Part shown: positions 8,523-16,834 of the stretch, one piece after another | Layout of the letters: every line of letters starts with the position of its first letter | Position numbering within the stretch: the first letter of the stretch is position 1 | From: JACRCT01 sp049841135 | GTDB taxonomy: Bacteria; Myxococcota; Myxococcia; Myxococcales; UBA5297 | DNA length: 64,000 bases | NCBI GenBank assembly: GCA_049841135.1 | Contig: JASGHK010000005.1 | Span: 372,001-436,000 of the forward strand | Direction: 5' to 3' | Notes under the pieces: model-generated | What the model was told of the DNA's origin: nothing | Database searches by the model: none | The model's input: the letters and a program-made list of their open reading frames with translations, nothing else | Program-made: the position numbers and the translations under genes

Positions 8523-9757
8523 GCGGTCAGCCTGTCGTAGACCTCTAGCATCCGCCTCGTGTTCAGCCCGGCGGAGTACTGCTGGCTTGCGCGGCGGTAA
8601 CCCGCCTCGCCCATCTGCCGCGCCAGCGCCGGGTCGCCGAGAATCCGCGACAGCGCTCCGGCTAGCGCCTCCACATCACCGGGCGGAGTGAGGATTCCGG
8701 TGACGTTGTCCTCGACCAACTCCTCGACCCCACCAATCCGAGAGCCGACCACGGGCTTGCCCATCGCTCCCGCTTCCGGCACAGGCCTCGCATTGTGCGG
8801 CTCGATGGAAGGGAAGACGACGACGTCGCTGGCCGCAATGAGCTTCTCGACCTCCTCGGTGTAGGGAAGCAGATGAACGTACGGCTCCATGCGATGGCGC
8901 TGGATGATCCTCATGGCGCGCTGCCGGTCAGTTGGATGCCCAAGGAGCGGCAGGACGATGCGCCCGATTCTAGCGTCGAGGCGTGTCGACATCGGGGCGA
9001 TTCCTGAGGCCATCACCAGATGCGCCTTGGGAAACCGCTGGTGGAGGCGGCTCATGGCCTCGAGGAGGACGGTGCCCCCTTTGATTCGCAGGAGACCTCC
9101 CAAGATGAGCACGACCTGGGCATCGTGGCTCAGCCCTAGCCTCGCCCGGAACTCGAGGCCGTCGATGCTGCGATCGAAACGGGCCAAATCCACGAAGTCG
9201 GGAATGACGATTCCGCGAGCATCATCTAGCAGCCTGCGGCGTTCGTCGGCCGAGATAAAGATCACCTCGTCAGGCAACTCCATCAACATCTTCCTGATGA
9301 GGGCGCGACGAAGACCCAGGTGGCCTGCCACGACGGACTCCCGCACGTGCCAGACGAAGGGAACTCTAGCTTGCGCAAGACCGATGGCTGACGGGATGAG
9401 CACCACTGAGTTGAGATGTACCAAGTCTGGTTTGACCTTTTCGACCACTTGCTTAGTTGCCTGGATACCGACAGCGATTCTCGCCGCAATCATCGTGAAT
9501 CGGGCAGTAGCGCGCGGACTGCGAAGCGAGAACCAACCGCCGGTAGTATGGGGCAGGAGCCCGATATCAGGGCAGGAGAAGGCCTCGAATCCCTGTTGTC
9601 TGTAGAAGTCTGTGACGAGCATCCCGCCTCCTGCGCACGCCACAAGCGGGACATACCGTCTCCTGTCCAAGCTCTGCATCGAGTAGAGCAGGCTGCGCAC
9701 CGCCCCTCCCAGAGAGGCCGCATGCTCGATGAACAAAACCTTCCTCGGCTGTGCCAT
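8519..9757 (-). CDS. Glycosyltransferase family 4
   Basis: 412-aa GT4 glycosyltransferase. The N-terminus VLFIEHAASLGGAVRSLLYS has the glycine loop contacting the acceptor side. The C-terminal Rossmann domain has VVLILGGLLRIKGGTVLLEA, then the E-x7-E-like region PHNARPVPEAGAMGKPVVGS and GGVEELVEDNVTGILTPPGD. It shares a four-base ATGA overlap with the downstream GT4 gene and starts 10 bases after the polymerase gene ends. It belongs to the repeat-unit assembly set of the polysaccharide operon; linkage formed is unknown. Confidence 0.92.
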   Translation of the reverse strand: MAQPRKVLFIEHAASLGGAVRSLLYSMQSLDRRRYVPLVACAGGGMLVTDFYRQQGFEAFSCPDIGLLPHTTGGWFSLRSPRATARFTMIAARIAVGIQATKQVVEKVKPDLVHLNSVVLIPSAIGLAQARVPFVWHVRESVVAGHLGLRRALIRKMLMELPDEVIFISADERRRLLDDARGIVIPDFVDLARFDRSIDGLEFRARLGLSHDAQVVLILGGLLRIKGGTVLLEAMSRLHQRFPKAHLVMASGIAPMSTRLDARIGRIVLPLLGHPTDRQRAMRIIQRHRMEPYVHLLPYTEEVEKLIAASDVVVFPSIEPHNARPVPEAGAMGKPVVGSRIGGVEELVEDNVTGILTPPGDVEALAGALSRILGDPALARQMGEAGYRRASQQYSAGLNTRRMLEVYDRLTA

Positions 9758-9767
9758 GGGCTTGCAC

Positions 9768-11075
9768 CTATGCCGGCACGCTCTGGGGTTTCCGTCGACG
9801 CGGAAGGACCAGAACGTAAGCCAAAAACAGTTCGCGGTATGGAGTGCCCGCTGCGATTCCGTTGCCGAGCCCGCTGATCATCATCACCAAGAAGGCTGGG
9901 ATGATGACATGCCCCACCCACAGAAGAGAAGTCGGGAACCGCAATTCACCAGCGAGTCGCTCTGCACCTCCAGACACCCAACGCGACATCGCCCGAATAC
10001 CGCCAAGAATGGCCGCAATCGCCAGAAGAGTTGGCACCAGCCCGAAATAGATAAGGTACCCCAGCACGATGTCGTGCGGCGCATCTTGGATGGTGGAGGC
10101 ATCCGCATCGATACCGCCGTTAAGCCAATACTTGTCGAACCTCTGGATCACTCCTGAAATCTGCTCGCTTCTCCACTTTGCACCGTCTGCGCTTCCGAGC
10201 ACAAAACTCGAATCGCTCTCGGCACGAGCCTGCGCCCAACCGATAGCCGCAAGGCAAATGGCAGTCACAACCGACAAGACCAACCCTCTTGCCGCTGCAG
10301 TCTTTCCCATGAACACCCCGCCCACCAGGGTGGCAATACCGGCCACCGCCGCAAGCGTAGCGGAGCGTCCGACAGCTCCCACAATTCCCAGAATGCTCGA
10401 GATGAAGAGCACGCCTCCCCACAGACGGGTCTTCCTCTCTCCCTTGAGCACCATGCCAAGACCAATGACTACTCCGAGAGCCGCCATTTGCGCCCAGCAG
10501 TTCTGGTTGAAGAAGACGCCCGCTCCGCGAGCCGATCGCGATAGCACTTCTTCGATGCTTTCAGCGCTCCGAACGACCTCTGTGTGTTGGGCGTACGACA
10601 AGCCGTCCAGCTTCGCGAGCCAAGGGATGGAGTCGCTCAACCAGTAGGTCGCCGCCGACAGCACGAGCAGAGTCAAGATCCCCGAGAACACTACGCGCCA
10701 AAACCGCAGATCTTCGAATTTAGCAATGAAGTATGCAGCCAGCAGCCCACCATGAAAGACGGCGCCAAAAGAGGCCGCAATCGGATCTCGCACAAACACC
10801 GCATTGACGACCAGAATGTAGAACCCCGACAACGCAAGCCAAACCAGCGGCCAGAACGCAGGAGTGCTCTTGCGCGCGTGAAGAGTTTTCGCGAGCGCAA
10901 TGCAACCCAGCAGCAGGCACGCTGGCTGTCCGGCCCACGATTTCAATCCGATCTGCTCTTGGAGGACGCCGACAATCCCCGGCTGGGGAAGCAGAATCAA
11001 AACGAACAACCCGAGCATCGGCCGCACGATGACCAGCGCTACGAGCAGCATCATATAGGCAAGGGTGACTTCCAT
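9768..11075 (-). CDS. O-antigen polymerase/ligase family membrane protein (Wzy-like)
   Basis: 435-aa polytopic membrane protein with about ten hydrophobic helices, starting LAYMMLLVALVIV and ending in a basic tail. A long periplasm-facing loop (about residues 285-345) carries the O-antigen ligase/polymerase hallmark: an aspartate/histidine stretch IQDAPHDIVLGYLIYFGLVP. This fits the Wzy_C / O-antigen ligase superfamily. In this operon, beside a Wzx flippase and a Wzc regulator, the best role is polymerisation of lipid-linked repeat units at the outer face of the inner membrane; a WaaL-type ligase cannot be excluded. It is one base from the Wzx gene. Confidence 0.83.
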   Translation of the reverse strand: MEVTLAYMMLLVALVIVRPMLGLFVLILLPQPGIVGVLQEQIGLKSWAGQPACLLLGCIALAKTLHARKSTPAFWPLVWLALSGFYILVVNAVFVRDPIAASFGAVFHGGLLAAYFIAKFEDLRFWRVVFSGILTLLVLSAATYWLSDSIPWLAKLDGLSYAQHTEVVRSAESIEEVLSRSARGAGVFFNQNCWAQMAALGVVIGLGMVLKGERKTRLWGGVLFISSILGIVGAVGRSATLAAVAGIATLVGGVFMGKTAAARGLVLSVVTAICLAAIGWAQARAESDSSFVLGSADGAKWRSEQISGVIQRFDKYWLNGGIDADASTIQDAPHDIVLGYLIYFGLVPTLLAIAAILGGIRAMSRWVSGGAERLAGELRFPTSLLWVGHVIIPAFLVMMISGLGNGIAAGTPYRELFLAYVLVLPRRRKPQSVPA

Positions 11076-11076
11076 T

Positions 11077-12645
11077 TCACTTGCCTTCGGACGGCAGTGG
11101 AACTTCCGTCGTCTTCTCGGGCATCAGCCGCCGTTTCATTACATTGACCGCTCGGAGTACCGTGCTCCATCTCTCCCGACGCGCGAGAATGCCAGTCTCC
11201 ATTCGCCAGACCACGACGAAATATGCGGCTCCGCCGACCAGCAGCATCAACGTCGTCACGAGCCAGCTACTTCCACCCGCCGCGACTCGGACGGCCTTTG
11301 CTGCACCGAGGCAGACAACAACCGCCACCGCTGGCGACAGGTATGGAGCCCACTCAGCTCGCAGGGTATTCGTGAGCCCCAGCACCCTCCGGCTCCACGC
11401 ACACTGGAATACGACTGCGGGTCCCTTCCAGGCCGCCGCCCAGCAAGCTCCCATATACCCGAGCGACGGTATGAGCCACGCGCCCGATGCCGTGGTTAGC
11501 AAGCTAGACGCATTCTCGGCGACGACACTGGGGTGGATCTTCCCGACCGCCATACTCGCGAATGAGTACACGATGTTCATGGCGTTGACCGCCATGATCG
11601 CCGCGAAGACGACCAAGGCTGGGTATGCCTTCTCCGCGAAGTCAGCGCCGGCCAGCAACGTGAGGAGCAGGGGGCCGGCCAGAACAAGAGCCGCATAGAG
11701 AGCCCAGCTGGCTGCCGCCACGAACCAGCGGAGTCGGTCCTCGACGCCCGCGAATGCGGACGCCGCATCCCCACCTTCGGCAGCCAGCGTCGGGAAGAGG
11801 AAGTAGCAGGTGTTCGCGAAGAAGGTGTGGACCTGCCCGGCTATCCGCTGGGGCAGCGTGATGTAGGGCAAGGGGGCGCTGCCCAAAAAGTACGTCGTTA
11901 CCATGTTTCCGACATTGATGGCGAGGGCGCCGATGATGTCTCCAGACCAGGCCCAGAGCCCAAAACGCATGAGCGGTCGAAGCTCCTCTTTGCGGAACGC
12001 CAACACGGTCCATCCGTGGAGGAGACGTCTCGTTAGCAAAACATCGACCCCTACCGTCACCAGCGAGATAATCACATTCACCAACGCTAGCGAGGCCATC
12101 GTCTGGACCTCGATCAGCACCACTAGCCGGGCAACGTTCCCGAACAGCCCGAAGGCGAAAGACAGGTACATCACGAGGTCGAAGCGCTGGTGGGCGTTAT
12201 AGACGGCTCGGAGGGTCGCCGACGATTGGTCGAGCAGGAAGGTCACTGCGCCCAAGACGACGACGCACCAAGCGTCCCAGCGCTGAGAGTCTTCGAGTCG
12301 CGACCATGTGAAGAGATAGGGAAATGCAGCGACGGAAACGACCGCGAAGGGAACAGCGATTGCGATGTTCGCGGAGTGAATCGTTCCCAGGACCGCCCGC
12401 GAGGTCTTCCAGTCGGAGGCCGCCCCGAGTGAAGCCAGGCGGTGGATGGCTGCAGCCCGGAATCCGCCGACACCCGCCACGCCGAACCACCCGAGGATGA
12501 GCTGGGCGACCACGAAGAACCCGGCGCGAGCCGTCCCGAGGTAGCGAATAGTCATCCCCGCAAACAACAGCCCCAGCGCCAAGACGACGACCTGGGTTCC
12601 GACGCTGAACGCGCCATTCTTCACAGCTCTCTTCAGCATGGCCAT
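11077..12645 (-). CDS. Wzx-like polysaccharide flippase (MOP superfamily)
   Basis: 522-aa membrane protein with about twelve to fourteen hydrophobic segments, opening FSVGTQVVVLALGLLFAGMT, typical of oligosaccharide flippases of the MOP/MviN superfamily (Polysacc_synt). It would move undecaprenyl-linked repeat units across the inner membrane for the polymerase encoded just downstream. The basic loops between helices (for example LLTRRLLHGWTVLAFRKEELR) follow the positive-inside rule. The gap to the upstream GT10 gene is three bases, so both are probably read from one mRNA. Length is normal for the family. Confidence 0.9.
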   Translation of the reverse strand: MAMLKRAVKNGAFSVGTQVVVLALGLLFAGMTIRYLGTARAGFFVVAQLILGWFGVAGVGGFRAAAIHRLASLGAASDWKTSRAVLGTIHSANIAIAVPFAVVSVAAFPYLFTWSRLEDSQRWDAWCVVVLGAVTFLLDQSSATLRAVYNAHQRFDLVMYLSFAFGLFGNVARLVVLIEVQTMASLALVNVIISLVTVGVDVLLTRRLLHGWTVLAFRKEELRPLMRFGLWAWSGDIIGALAINVGNMVTTYFLGSAPLPYITLPQRIAGQVHTFFANTCYFLFPTLAAEGGDAASAFAGVEDRLRWFVAAASWALYAALVLAGPLLLTLLAGADFAEKAYPALVVFAAIMAVNAMNIVYSFASMAVGKIHPSVVAENASSLLTTASGAWLIPSLGYMGACWAAAWKGPAVVFQCAWSRRVLGLTNTLRAEWAPYLSPAVAVVVCLGAAKAVRVAAGGSSWLVTTLMLLVGGAAYFVVVWRMETGILARRERWSTVLRAVNVMKRRLMPEKTTEVPLPSEGK

Positions 12646-12648
12646 GGG

Positions 12649-13737
12649 TCAGCGTCCCGCGCTCTCCGCCCAATCGAACCAACCACGCGCCACCGCATCC
12701 TCGCGGTGACGGGCATATTGGACGGAGCGAAGGAATTCCTGTCCACGAACTCGATATCGCGCCCAATCACCTTCGGACATCGCGCGCAAATGGCTCCAGA
12801 GTGCTTTGGGCGACTCGAACCTGCCGTAGTCGATGAAACACCCCGCCGGCACGAAATCCTCGATGTCGGGAGCTCCGCGATATACCGGAACGGCGCCGGC
12901 CCGCAGGACGTCGAATATCTTCTCCGTCACGTAGCCAGGATAGGCGGCATTCTCGATGGCTAGCCCGAACTTACACAGCGCGAGCACTTCCAATTTGTCG
13001 TCACAAGGGCTCGGCTCATTGGCGTAGTCCAGCGGCCATCGATACCAGCGCCGCCCTCGCCTCGTGGTGTGCTCCCAGCCCTTTCCGCGCAGGACGAACT
13101 CACGCTCCCGCGCAAACGCCCTGACCAACTCCCAGCGGACGCGATACAGGTCCTGCATGCGCAACGACGGCTCGACGATCTGCTCAAGGCGCCGCACGAG
13201 AACCGATGGGGCAGTGGCCAGCAGCGTGCGCGGCCCAGTCCATACGCCTTTGAATCCAGCAACCATGCCCACGAGGCGACGCTGTGACCACTGCGGGCCA
13301 TCCTCGATAACGCGGTCGGGACAGGGCCAGAACCACGGCCGCCTCCGAACTCCGGCCGCCAGGCGCCGTAGGGCGCCTCGAAACAGACAGGCGTACGCAA
13401 ATACCCCGCTGCGCTTGGTCAGGTCCCGATAGAACTGAGGTGCAACGTTGGGTGATTCCCCCGAGACCAGGACGCCGGGGACCACGCCTCGCGCGATCAA
13501 CTGCGGAAGGAACGGAGTGAATTCATTGGAGACCGTCACTGCCCGTTGGAAGGCCGGCGCCTGCCTCAGGAATACGTCGGCCGTCGAGATCTCCCAACCA
13601 CGCGCGCGAGCCACGCTTGCCAGGCACGAGTAGACGCTCGCTCCGGGGAAACGGGAGGAATAGTCGGGGTCGAGCACTCGATTCTCGACAAATTGTGGAA
13701 TCTCGATGTCGAGGACGATGTGGTTGGCGGCCATCAT
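12649..13737 (-). CDS. Glycosyltransferase family 10 (fucosyltransferase-like)
   Basis: 362-aa protein whose C-terminal half holds the alpha-1,3-fucosyltransferase donor-binding motif: FGLAIENAAYPGYVTEKIFD followed by LRAGAVPVYRGAPDIEDFVP and FIDYGRFESPKAL. This matches GT10 closely, so GDP-fucose (or a related GDP-sugar) is the likely donor. The N-terminal domain is divergent, as usual for acceptor-binding regions. The start chosen is ATG 13,735-13,737, which overlaps the upstream TGA (ATGA) and is preceded by GAGAGG. Longer readings would lie within the upstream GT2 gene. The polysaccharide made here therefore probably carries a fucose-type branch. Confidence 0.88.
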   Translation of the reverse strand: MMAANHIVLDIEIPQFVENRVLDPDYSSRFPGASVYSCLASVARARGWEISTADVFLRQAPAFQRAVTVSNEFTPFLPQLIARGVVPGVLVSGESPNVAPQFYRDLTKRSGVFAYACLFRGALRRLAAGVRRRPWFWPCPDRVIEDGPQWSQRRLVGMVAGFKGVWTGPRTLLATAPSVLVRRLEQIVEPSLRMQDLYRVRWELVRAFAREREFVLRGKGWEHTTRRGRRWYRWPLDYANEPSPCDDKLEVLALCKFGLAIENAAYPGYVTEKIFDVLRAGAVPVYRGAPDIEDFVPAGCFIDYGRFESPKALWSHLRAMSEGDWARYRVRGQEFLRSVQYARHREDAVARGWFDWAESAGR

Positions 13738-14855
13738 GCCTCTCGATTCCAGCCGGGAAAACCTATGCGGGACCTGCCGATGACTCTCGCCAAACGACCG
13801 GTCAACACCTTGGGAGCCATTCCCAAGGCGAAGCCCGCCACTCGACGGGCCAGGGCCAACTTGCGTCCGTCCAGAGCGAGCATCGCCAATTCGAGCCCGC
13901 CAGGCATTCCGTCGGCAGCCAACAGCCTCCTCGCCTCGTTCTCCCGCCCGTCCCACGTGTAATTGATTGCAACCCGAAGGTCCTCTTCACATTTGGAAGC
14001 GCCAAGGTGAATCCAGTCGCTCTTGTCCAGCCGCTCTCTTACGCCGGGTTGGCCGGTCCAGTGCTCGAGGACCGTGACAATCGGCAACGGCTTGTGCCGA
14101 TAGAGCCGGTAGCCGTTGGGGCTGTCCTGCCCTGGATGCCTTCGGTACCGAACAAGCGGTGGGGTGATGACTGCGACTTTCCCGGCGCCCGCGATGCGCA
14201 GCCAGAACTCCGTATCGACAGCCTGCTCGAACCGTACGCCGTCGAGAAGGCCCGCCTTTGCCCAAGAAGCCCGGCGAAGCAATGGGCCCGACGAGGACAC
14301 ATTGTGTCCACGCCGCAGCATCCGCTTGATCAGCGAGAGTTGATCAAACCACTCCTCTCCGTCGGGGTCCTTCGGAGCCTCCTTGACGAGAAGGTTGCCG
14401 TGCTCGTCGATGAGCCTGAACGTTGGGAAGACTGCAGCACAATCAGGATGCGCGCAGAAGAGTGCGACTTGCCGCTGAACGAGCGTCGGTTCGTAGACAT
14501 CGTCGGCGTGGAAGATCCCCACGAACTCCCCAGTACCGAGGCTGCGGAGGTGATTCCAATTGTTCGCGGCGCTCAGGCAGTTGTCGAGAGGCGAGCCGGT
14601 CTTGACGGGGGCCTGGGGGCAGGTCACCAGCGACACGCCACGATTGGCGTAGCGTCGCACGACTGCGCACGTGTCGTCGGTCGAATGATTGTCCGAGACG
14701 ATGACTTCTTTGCGCTCATAAGTCTGGGCAAGCAACGACTCCAGCGTCTCCCCGATGGTCCGGGAAGCGTTATAAGCCGGCACACAGAGCGTCGCCGTGG
14801 GCTTGCAGTCACTCTGCAACCTTGCCTCCGTGATTGAGGTACTGGCCGCCGTCAT
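13734..14855 (-). CDS. Glycosyltransferase family 2
   Basis: 373-aa GT-A fold glycosyltransferase. The N-terminus holds LCVPAYNASRTIGETLESLL and EVIVSDNHSTDDT (nucleotide binding), then the metal-binding motif FVGIFHADDVYEP, and a later W-x2-RIAGAGKV region. The drawn ATG start overlaps the upstream fusion gene by 47 bases. An alternative TTG at 14,817-14,819 has a strong GGAGG five bases upstream and overlaps by only 11 bases; I cannot decide between them, and the catalytic domain is complete either way. The 3' end overlaps the GT10 start by four bases. Confidence 0.9.
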   Translation of the reverse strand: MTAASTSITEARLQSDCKPTATLCVPAYNASRTIGETLESLLAQTYERKEVIVSDNHSTDDTCAVVRRYANRGVSLVTCPQAPVKTGSPLDNCLSAANNWNHLRSLGTGEFVGIFHADDVYEPTLVQRQVALFCAHPDCAAVFPTFRLIDEHGNLLVKEAPKDPDGEEWFDQLSLIKRMLRRGHNVSSSGPLLRRASWAKAGLLDGVRFEQAVDTEFWLRIAGAGKVAVITPPLVRYRRHPGQDSPNGYRLYRHKPLPIVTVLEHWTGQPGVRERLDKSDWIHLGASKCEEDLRVAINYTWDGRENEARRLLAADGMPGGLELAMLALDGRKLALARRVAGFALGMAPKVLTGRLARVIGRSRIGFPGWNREA

Positions 14856-16824
14856 ATCCGGCGGCGTTGGTGTCCAGGAAATAGATCGCGCCGGGCGTGC
14901 ATGCGGACACGACGTATCCCCTATTGCCCATGTACCGCGAAAGGGGCGTGGCGACCGCCTTCTTTACATCCCCTGTCCCCGCCGACTCTGCCACGACAGC
15001 CCGAGGCCTAAACTTCGTCCAATCGTTGGACCGTGCGACGACAAGGTCCATCCCTTCTGCGTCAATGGTGAGGAAGTCGATGACCTGCCCCCGCGGAAGA
15101 TTCTCCTCTAGTAGGTCGCGGAGTGGCCGGACGCTCACGGACGCCTCCTGCTCCCAGCGAAAGTCGTACGACCGTGCCTGCTCCTCCGAGAAGGTATTGA
15201 AGCACGGTTCCTTGAACATGTAGTAGGTCATCTGCCGGTTCTTCTCGGCGACGCCCACCGGCAGGAAGGCGTCCCTCGGGCGGGCCTTTCTGAACCTTTC
15301 GGCGCCCAACGGAATCGGGTCGATGCAGATACCCCGCCAGCCTCGCTCGTAGAAGTGAAATGAATTTGAGCGTCGCGTTGGATGGTTAGCGCCAATGTCC
15401 ACATAGAATCCGCGATAGTTGGGCGGAAATCGGTGGAAAATCGCTCGCAGCACCATGTCCTCGCCGTACTGACTGTAGGACATGTTCGCAAGATCATTGA
15501 GAGCGAGCGCGTTCCGGAATGCCTTCGCGCCATTGGAAGCACGGCGTGAGATAGCTCGAGAGACTTTGGAGAACGACGAAATCCTCTTCACCTTCACCTC
15601 GGCGAAGCTCTCGCATCGTGAGCATGGCCCTGCCCCGAAGCGCGATGAGTTACCTGCTGCGAGCAGGTCCGCGGCCAACTGCACGACTCGCTCTGCCCCC
15701 ACTCTCGGCGACCACTCGTCACTGATCTTCTTCCATGCATTCTGGCGAATGCGTGCGTTGACCTGTCCGGCTATGGCGGCTCGGCGAAGACAACCCTCAA
15801 GCGAGTCTACGCTGCCGTCCTCAAAGAGGAAGCCCGTCTTGTTCGGGGTGATCAGGTTCCTTGAGGCGCCCGCCTGCTCGTTTGCCACGACAAGGCACCC
15901 TTCGGACATGGCTTCGCCGACGACCGCGCCCCACCCCTCGCCGCGCCCGCTCGACACGACGAGGAGATCGCGCGCTCGCATGAGCTCGCGAACCTTTGGC
16001 ATTGGCAAAGGAGCGCTGAAGCCGAGCTTTGACTCCGCGATTCCGCGGGCGCGCGCCAGGCTCCGCAGTGACTCTTCCTCGGGCCCGGCTCCGACAATCA
16101 AGCAGTCGCCAAACCATGGCTCGTGCTGAACGCGCTCCACGGCTCGAATCAGCGTGTCGACCCGCTTCCAATCAAGCAATCGCCCCACCCAAAGACATCG
16201 AAGGGGGCCGGGGGCTCTATTGCGCGGAGGCTCCCGATTGACCTCCACGAAATAGCCCCATCGCCAGATGTTGTCGCCGAACATCTCCAACTCACGAAGG
16301 TCGCGCTCGGCATAGTGGCCGATGGCCAGACTGTGCCAACCCTCTCGGTTCACGATTCTCCGATACCGACCAATGGCGTGCGCGTATCGGGGCGCGAGCA
16401 GCGGGAGCCGCGGAGCAGGCTTCTTCAGAATCCTCTCGGCCATAACCAGAGTCAGCCGGCCTGTCTTGGCCCTCCGCTCAAGGACGCTGGTTGGTACCGA
16501 GCCCAGCAATGCCACATCAGCTCGCTCAACCCTTCGGATGAGGTCGCGCTCGTCCGCCTTGCGCCGCGGCGGGCCCTGCAACCATAGAGGTCGGCTAGGC
16601 TCGCCCCAGCCCAGGTCGCGGCGTTCCTGGTCAGTCTTGGCGAAGACCACCGTCTCGAAATGCACGCCCAGAATGGAGGCAAGCTGGTACGCGAGTGGCG
16701 CCATATGTGGCGACCAAATGTTGGCGCCGAGCACCATTGTGAACGTCGGCCACTTCTCGCCCGTGCGCAGACTGGGCGCGTTGTCGCTCTTGCACATTCG
16801 CGTCCTCAGCCTCGCCAACGCCAC
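14809..16824 (-). CDS. Fusion of GT4 glycosyltransferase and FkbM methyltransferase
   Basis: 671-aa two-domain protein. Residues about 30-400 form a GT4 enzyme (CLWVGRLLDWKRVDTLIRAV, LIVGAGPEEESLRSLA, GEGWGAVVGEAMSEGCLVVA). After a basic linker (about 405-450), residues 455-671 form an FkbM-type methyltransferase (SYSQYGEDMVLRAIFHRF, FYVDIGANHPTRRSNSFHFY, IDFLTIDAEGMDLVVARSND). The reading is uninterrupted, so the fusion is directly seen. It suggests that a sugar is transferred and O-methylated by one polypeptide. The GT4 half is a paralogue of the protein at 5,572-6,795. The drawn start is GTG 16,822-16,824; an ATG nine codons later is possible. Confidence 0.9.
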   Translation of the reverse strand: MALARLRTRMCKSDNAPSLRTGEKWPTFTMVLGANIWSPHMAPLAYQLASILGVHFETVVFAKTDQERRDLGWGEPSRPLWLQGPPRRKADERDLIRRVERADVALLGSVPTSVLERRAKTGRLTLVMAERILKKPAPRLPLLAPRYAHAIGRYRRIVNREGWHSLAIGHYAERDLRELEMFGDNIWRWGYFVEVNREPPRNRAPGPLRCLWVGRLLDWKRVDTLIRAVERVQHEPWFGDCLIVGAGPEEESLRSLARARGIAESKLGFSAPLPMPKVRELMRARDLLVVSSGRGEGWGAVVGEAMSEGCLVVANEQAGASRNLITPNKTGFLFEDGSVDSLEGCLRRAAIAGQVNARIRQNAWKKISDEWSPRVGAERVVQLAADLLAAGNSSRFGAGPCSRCESFAEVKVKRISSFSKVSRAISRRASNGAKAFRNALALNDLANMSYSQYGEDMVLRAIFHRFPPNYRGFYVDIGANHPTRRSNSFHFYERGWRGICIDPIPLGAERFRKARPRDAFLPVGVAEKNRQMTYYMFKEPCFNTFSEEQARSYDFRWEQEASVSVRPLRDLLEENLPRGQVIDFLTIDAEGMDLVVARSNDWTKFRPRAVVAESAGTGDVKKAVATPLSRYMGNRGYVVSACTPGAIYFLDTNAAGYDGGQYLNHGGKVAE

Positions 16825-16834
16825 CCATCGAGCC

